Shown here: one piece after another, positions 7,076 to 7,176 of the stretch | Layout: each line of letters opens with the position of its first letter | Numbering within the stretch: position 1 is the first letter of the stretch | Notes under the pieces: model-generated | Database searches by the model: none | The model's input: only the letters and a program-made list of their open reading frames with translations | Told to the model about the DNA's origin: nothing | NCBI GenBank assembly: GCA_018064305.1 | Contig: JAGHVP010000139.1 | Span: 1-7,176 of the forward strand | DNA: 7,176 nt | Direction: 5' to 3' | DNA from: Candidatus Equibacterium intestinale | Lineage (GTDB): Bacteria > Bacteroidota > Bacteroidia > Bacteroidales > UBA932 | Program-made: the position numbers and the translations under genes

Positions 7076-7176
7076 ATGGGACAAAGACGCAGATACAAAA
7101 GATATAAGAGCAAATACAATTACAATCCTGGAAGGAGCATCACACTGCCGAAGTTTCTGGCAGTTGTGGCGCTGCT
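7076..7176 (+). CDS. N-terminus of an unrecognised protein (3' truncated)
   Basis: ATG 7076, 7 bases after the lipoprotein stop, opens a frame of 33 full codons that runs off the window. The first 20 residues are strongly basic and rich in Arg, Lys and Tyr (MGQRRRYKRYKSKYNYNPGR). After SITLPK a hydrophobic stretch begins (FLAVVAL), suggesting a membrane anchor or uncleaved signal with a positively charged cytoplasmic end. The spacing suggests cotranscription with the lipoprotein. Too little is present to name a family, and a later true start cannot be excluded. Confidence 0.6.
   Translation, partial: MGQRRRYKRYKSKYNYNPGRSITLPKFLAVVAL

Overview
The window reads as chromosomal DNA of a Bacteroidales bacterium (Bacteroides, Prevotella or Muribaculaceae-like; the genus cannot be settled by eye). 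The main evidence is the last long gene: a lipoprotein with a DUF4988-like N-terminus, a BACON-type module and a DUF5722 catalytic region, a combination typical of gut Bacteroidota. Start codons lacking strong Shine-Dalgarno sequences fit the same phylum. All seven genes, two of them cut by the window edges, lie on the + strand with overlaps or gaps of at most 19 bases. No stretch over 300 bases lacks a gene, and I see no RNA gene, insertion sequence, CRISPR array or convincing terminator.

Bases 1-3746 look like one transcription unit. It starts with the C-terminal part of a MarR-family regulator. A BASS-family (bile acid:sodium symporter) transporter overlaps it by 14 bases, and an HD-domain phosphohydrolase-like protein overlaps the transporter by an ATGA junction. 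Next come a short PgeF/YfiH (laccase-domain) protein 2 bases downstream and a STAS-kinase fusion protein 8 bases further on. The MarR protein plausibly senses a small molecule and controls the transporter and following enzymes, but the ligand and substrate are not visible in the sequence.

Bases 3766-7068 encode an 1100-residue lipoprotein. In order it has a lipobox, a coiled-coil/DUF4988-like region, an Ig/BACON-like module, a 61-residue Pro-Asp-Gln/Glu linker, a BACON module, a carbohydrate-binding-like beta domain and a DUF5722 domain. The last carries hallmarks of a clan GH-A glycoside hydrolase (Asn-Glu, His-x-Tyr-Pro and Ser-Glu-Asn-Gly motifs). No SusC/SusD pair is visible nearby. A final gene starting at 7076 is cut by the window end.

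The points most worth a second look are the STAS-kinase fusion, the PgeF protein lacking the usual N-terminal motif block, the orphan DUF5722 lipoprotein with its repeat-encoded linker, and a perfect 13-bp inverted repeat inside its catalytic-domain coding region.
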